From positions 1 through 8,475 of the forward strand of contig CAYZQE010000102.1 of NCBI GenBank assembly GCA_964480635.1: 8,475 nt of DNA. The letters run 5' to 3'. A model generated the notes under the pieces. The model was not told the DNA's origin, searched no databases, and saw only the letters and a list, made by a program, of their open reading frames with translations. Positions within the stretch are counted from its first letter, which is position 1; each line of letters opens with the position of its first letter. This stretch comes from CAYZQE01 sp964480635 (GTDB lineage Bacteria > Pseudomonadota > Gammaproteobacteria > GCA-001735895). The position numbers were made by a program, and so were the translations under genes. Positions 7,385 to 8,475 of this stretch are shown here, piece by piece.

Positions 7385-7431
7385 TAATCCCCAATACCCT
7401 CTTTTTAGGCTCAATTATTAAATTTTGATAA

Positions 7432-7965
7432 TCAACGCTTATTAGCCAGTGTTTTTACTTTAGCGATGAGTTCTGGGTGGTCAAATTCTCGGCCACCAAT
7501 TGCTCTATAGACAACGAGGCCTTGTTTATTGACTATGTAAGTCGTTGGCAGCCCTCTCACTGCCCAAGCTTTCATGCTTTGAGCATCAGAGTCAAATAAT
7601 ATGGGGTATGTAGGTATAGGCTCAACTTCACCTAAAAAAGAAAAGACAGTGTCTTCGTCCTCACCTATATTTACTGCTAAAACAACGACATTATCATCTT
7701 TTAATTGCTGATAAAAATGCTCTAAAGAAGACATTTCACGGCGGCAAGGTGGGCACCAGGTCGCCCAAAAATTAACCAATACCGTTTTACCTTTAAGGTC
7801 TTTTATATCAATAATTTCATCATCTAAATTAGTGAAACGTAAATCAGGCGCCTGAACCGGTGTTTTTAACAGGGTTAAGCCATGAGTTAAAACGGGTTGT
7901 TCGGCACTATAAGCTAGTGTACTAAAAATAAATAAAGTACAAAATATCAATATTTCATTGCGCAC
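7432..7965 (-). CDS. TlpA/ResA-like periplasmic thiol-disulfide oxidoreductase
   Basis: A 177-residue thioredoxin-fold protein that exchanges disulfides outside the cytoplasm. Residues 1-20 form a signal peptide (MRN, a hydrophobic core, then AYS or AYSA as cleavage site). The mature part has the AhpC/TSA-Redoxin style opening APDLRFTNLDDE (39-50) and VLVNFWATWCPPCRREM (62-78), with the active-site cysteines C71 and C74 in a CPPC motif. The cis-proline loop is GLPTT (138-142, P140). C9 lies in the signal peptide, so the mature protein has only the two active-site cysteines. Reduction of cytochrome c apoproteins or of a specific partner is typical of the family, but no cytochrome gene is visible here. 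The start is GTG at 7965, chosen because of AAGGAG 6 nt upstream. It overlaps the preceding gene by 11 bp, which suggests co-translation and a functional link. Confidence 0.93.
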   Translation of the reverse strand: MRNEILIFCTLFIFSTLAYSAEQPVLTHGLTLLKTPVQAPDLRFTNLDDEIIDIKDLKGKTVLVNFWATWCPPCRREMSSLEHFYQQLKDDNVVVLAVNIGEDEDTVFSFLGEVEPIPTYPILFDSDAQSMKAWAVRGLPTTYIVNKQGLVVYRAIGGREFDHPELIAKVKTLANKR

Positions 7966-8475
7966 AGGTCACTCCTTTAATTTTGGTTTGGTATTTATTA
8001 CTATCACTATGCCAGCGAGCTATAACATCAAAGCTCCCTTTCACCGCACCTAAAGAAAGCATGCCTTGATTCCAATCTCCACCCGCTTCATATTCTTGTT
8101 CAACCGGAAATTGCGCCCATCGAAAAGCAATTAAGGCAGAATTTTTAGCGCCTTGTTTTGTTAGTTCATCCACCCACTGATCAACGCTCTTAATGCTTTG
8201 CGATTTATTGCCTTTAACAACAGACCATTGTTTCGATTGATAACGAATAGAATGCTGTGCACTCTCATTGCGTAATACGGTCATGAAAACACAAGAATCT
8301 ACATAACTTTGAATCTGTTCTTGAGAAAAACCACGGTTGCCATAAAAGGCTCTTAATTGATCGGGCAAAAGCTGATTAATATAAAACACAACACCTTGGT
8401 TTTTAACTTCCCAAGACTGCGCGCCAGTGACATCATCCGTTAGATGAGTCACATTGTTAGAGAACGCATTGTTAG
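7955..8475 (-). CDS. Unrecognised, probably exported protein (C-terminal part, partial at window edge)
   Basis: The frame is open through the right edge, giving 172 visible residues before the TGA at 7957-7955. I do not recognise a family. A GTG at 8452 could start a 165-residue version, but no Shine-Dalgarno precedes it and the frame continues upstream, so the real start, perhaps with a signal peptide, is probably outside the window. Numbering from that GTG, there is no hydrophobic membrane segment, there are just two cysteines (C54 and C163), and a Gly/Trp/aromatic-rich segment lies at about 108-147 (FRWAQFPVEQEYEAGGDWNQ, then GMLSLGAVKGSFDVIARW). The C-terminus ends in GVTCAQ. The two cysteines, together with the 11-bp overlap with a thioredoxin-like gene, make it a plausible disulfide partner, which is inference. 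Base use is like its neighbours and nothing suggests decay. Confidence 0.68.
   Translation of the reverse strand, partial: NNAFSNNVTHLTDDVTGAQSWEVKNQGVVFYINQLLPDQLRAFYGNRGFSQEQIQSYVDSCVFMTVLRNESAQHSIRYQSKQWSVVKGNKSQSIKSVDQWVDELTKQGAKNSALIAFRWAQFPVEQEYEAGGDWNQGMLSLGAVKGSFDVIARWHSDSNKYQTKIKGVTCAQ
7972..7977 (-). promoter_or_regulatory. Ribosome binding site fixing the GTG start of the thioredoxin-like gene
   Basis: AAGGAG on the minus strand lies 6 nt before the GTG at 7965-7963, inside the end of the preceding coding region. It is the strongest Shine-Dalgarno seen in this window and makes the GTG start credible although no ATG is present in frame nearby. Confidence 0.8.
8452..8475 (-). repeat. 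Direct repeat of 9 bp with 15-bp period at the window end
   Basis: CATTGTTAG occurs at 8452-8460 and again at 8467-8475, separated by AGAACG. On the coding strand the 15-bp period is in frame and gives a five-residue echo (NNAFS then NNVTH). With only two copies visible and the second ending exactly at the window edge, it may be the end of a longer tandem array or chance. Confidence 0.5.

Larger units (their letters stand above)
7048..7431. other. Gene-free spacer between the thioredoxin gene and the transporter operon
   Basis: These 384 bp hold no credible gene on either strand; the longest open frame, on the plus strand from 7205, has no family features. The spacer contains a candidate promoter (7259-7286), several inverted repeats between 7068 and 7225, and an isolated hairpin at 7361-7384. 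No stem followed by a T-run is present on the minus strand after the thioredoxin stop, so I see no intrinsic terminator there. Confidence 0.7.

Noticed and set aside
7205..7387. Plus-strand 60-codon frame in the spacer.
   Set aside because: No Shine-Dalgarno, no recognisable motif, and it runs through the inverted repeats and hairpin; not credible as a gene.

Overview
The window reads as a piece of a moderately AT-rich gammaproteobacterial chromosome, judged from the Dpp-type transporter with gammaproteobacterial-style permeases, a MASE1-type sensor start and a periplasmic TlpA-like thioredoxin. I cannot name a genus. All convincing genes lie on the minus strand, so transcription runs from high to low coordinates. 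A run of exactly 100 Ns shows that this is a scaffolded draft assembly.

Layout in transcription order: (1) 8475-7955, the 3' part of a gene for an unrecognised exported-looking protein, cut by the window edge. (2) 7965-7432, a TlpA/ResA-like thiol-disulfide protein, overlapping gene 1 by 11 bp. (3) 7431-7048, a gene-free stretch of 384 bp full of nested inverted repeats, with a possible promoter. (4) 7047-689, a four-gene peptide-type ABC importer: a substrate-binding lipoprotein with an extra C-terminal membrane helix, a DppB-like permease, a DppC-like permease with an unusual N-terminal extension (interrupted by the N gap), and one long protein that fuses the DppD-like and DppF-like ATPases. 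(5) 688-502, an AT-rich spacer with a good sigma70-like promoter. (6) 501-1, the N-terminal part of a MASE1-domain sensor protein, cut by the left edge.

The four transporter genes form one operon. Each of the three junctions is the same 1-bp overlap, TAATG, so translation is very likely coupled. Together they would capture a peptide-like solute at the outer face of the inner membrane, pass it through the B/C permease pair and power import with the fused ATPase. The substrate cannot be read from the sequence. The upstream pair is a second unit whose promoter is outside the window. The MASE1 gene appears to have its own promoter.

I found no CRISPR array, tRNA, rRNA, transposase or phage gene. 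I see no convincing new system. The points that most merit checking are the mis-sized assembly gap that splits the DppC gene, the odd start region of the binding protein (TTG start, Shine-Dalgarno far upstream and inside a hairpin), the repeat-like leader, and the architecture of the transporter subunits.
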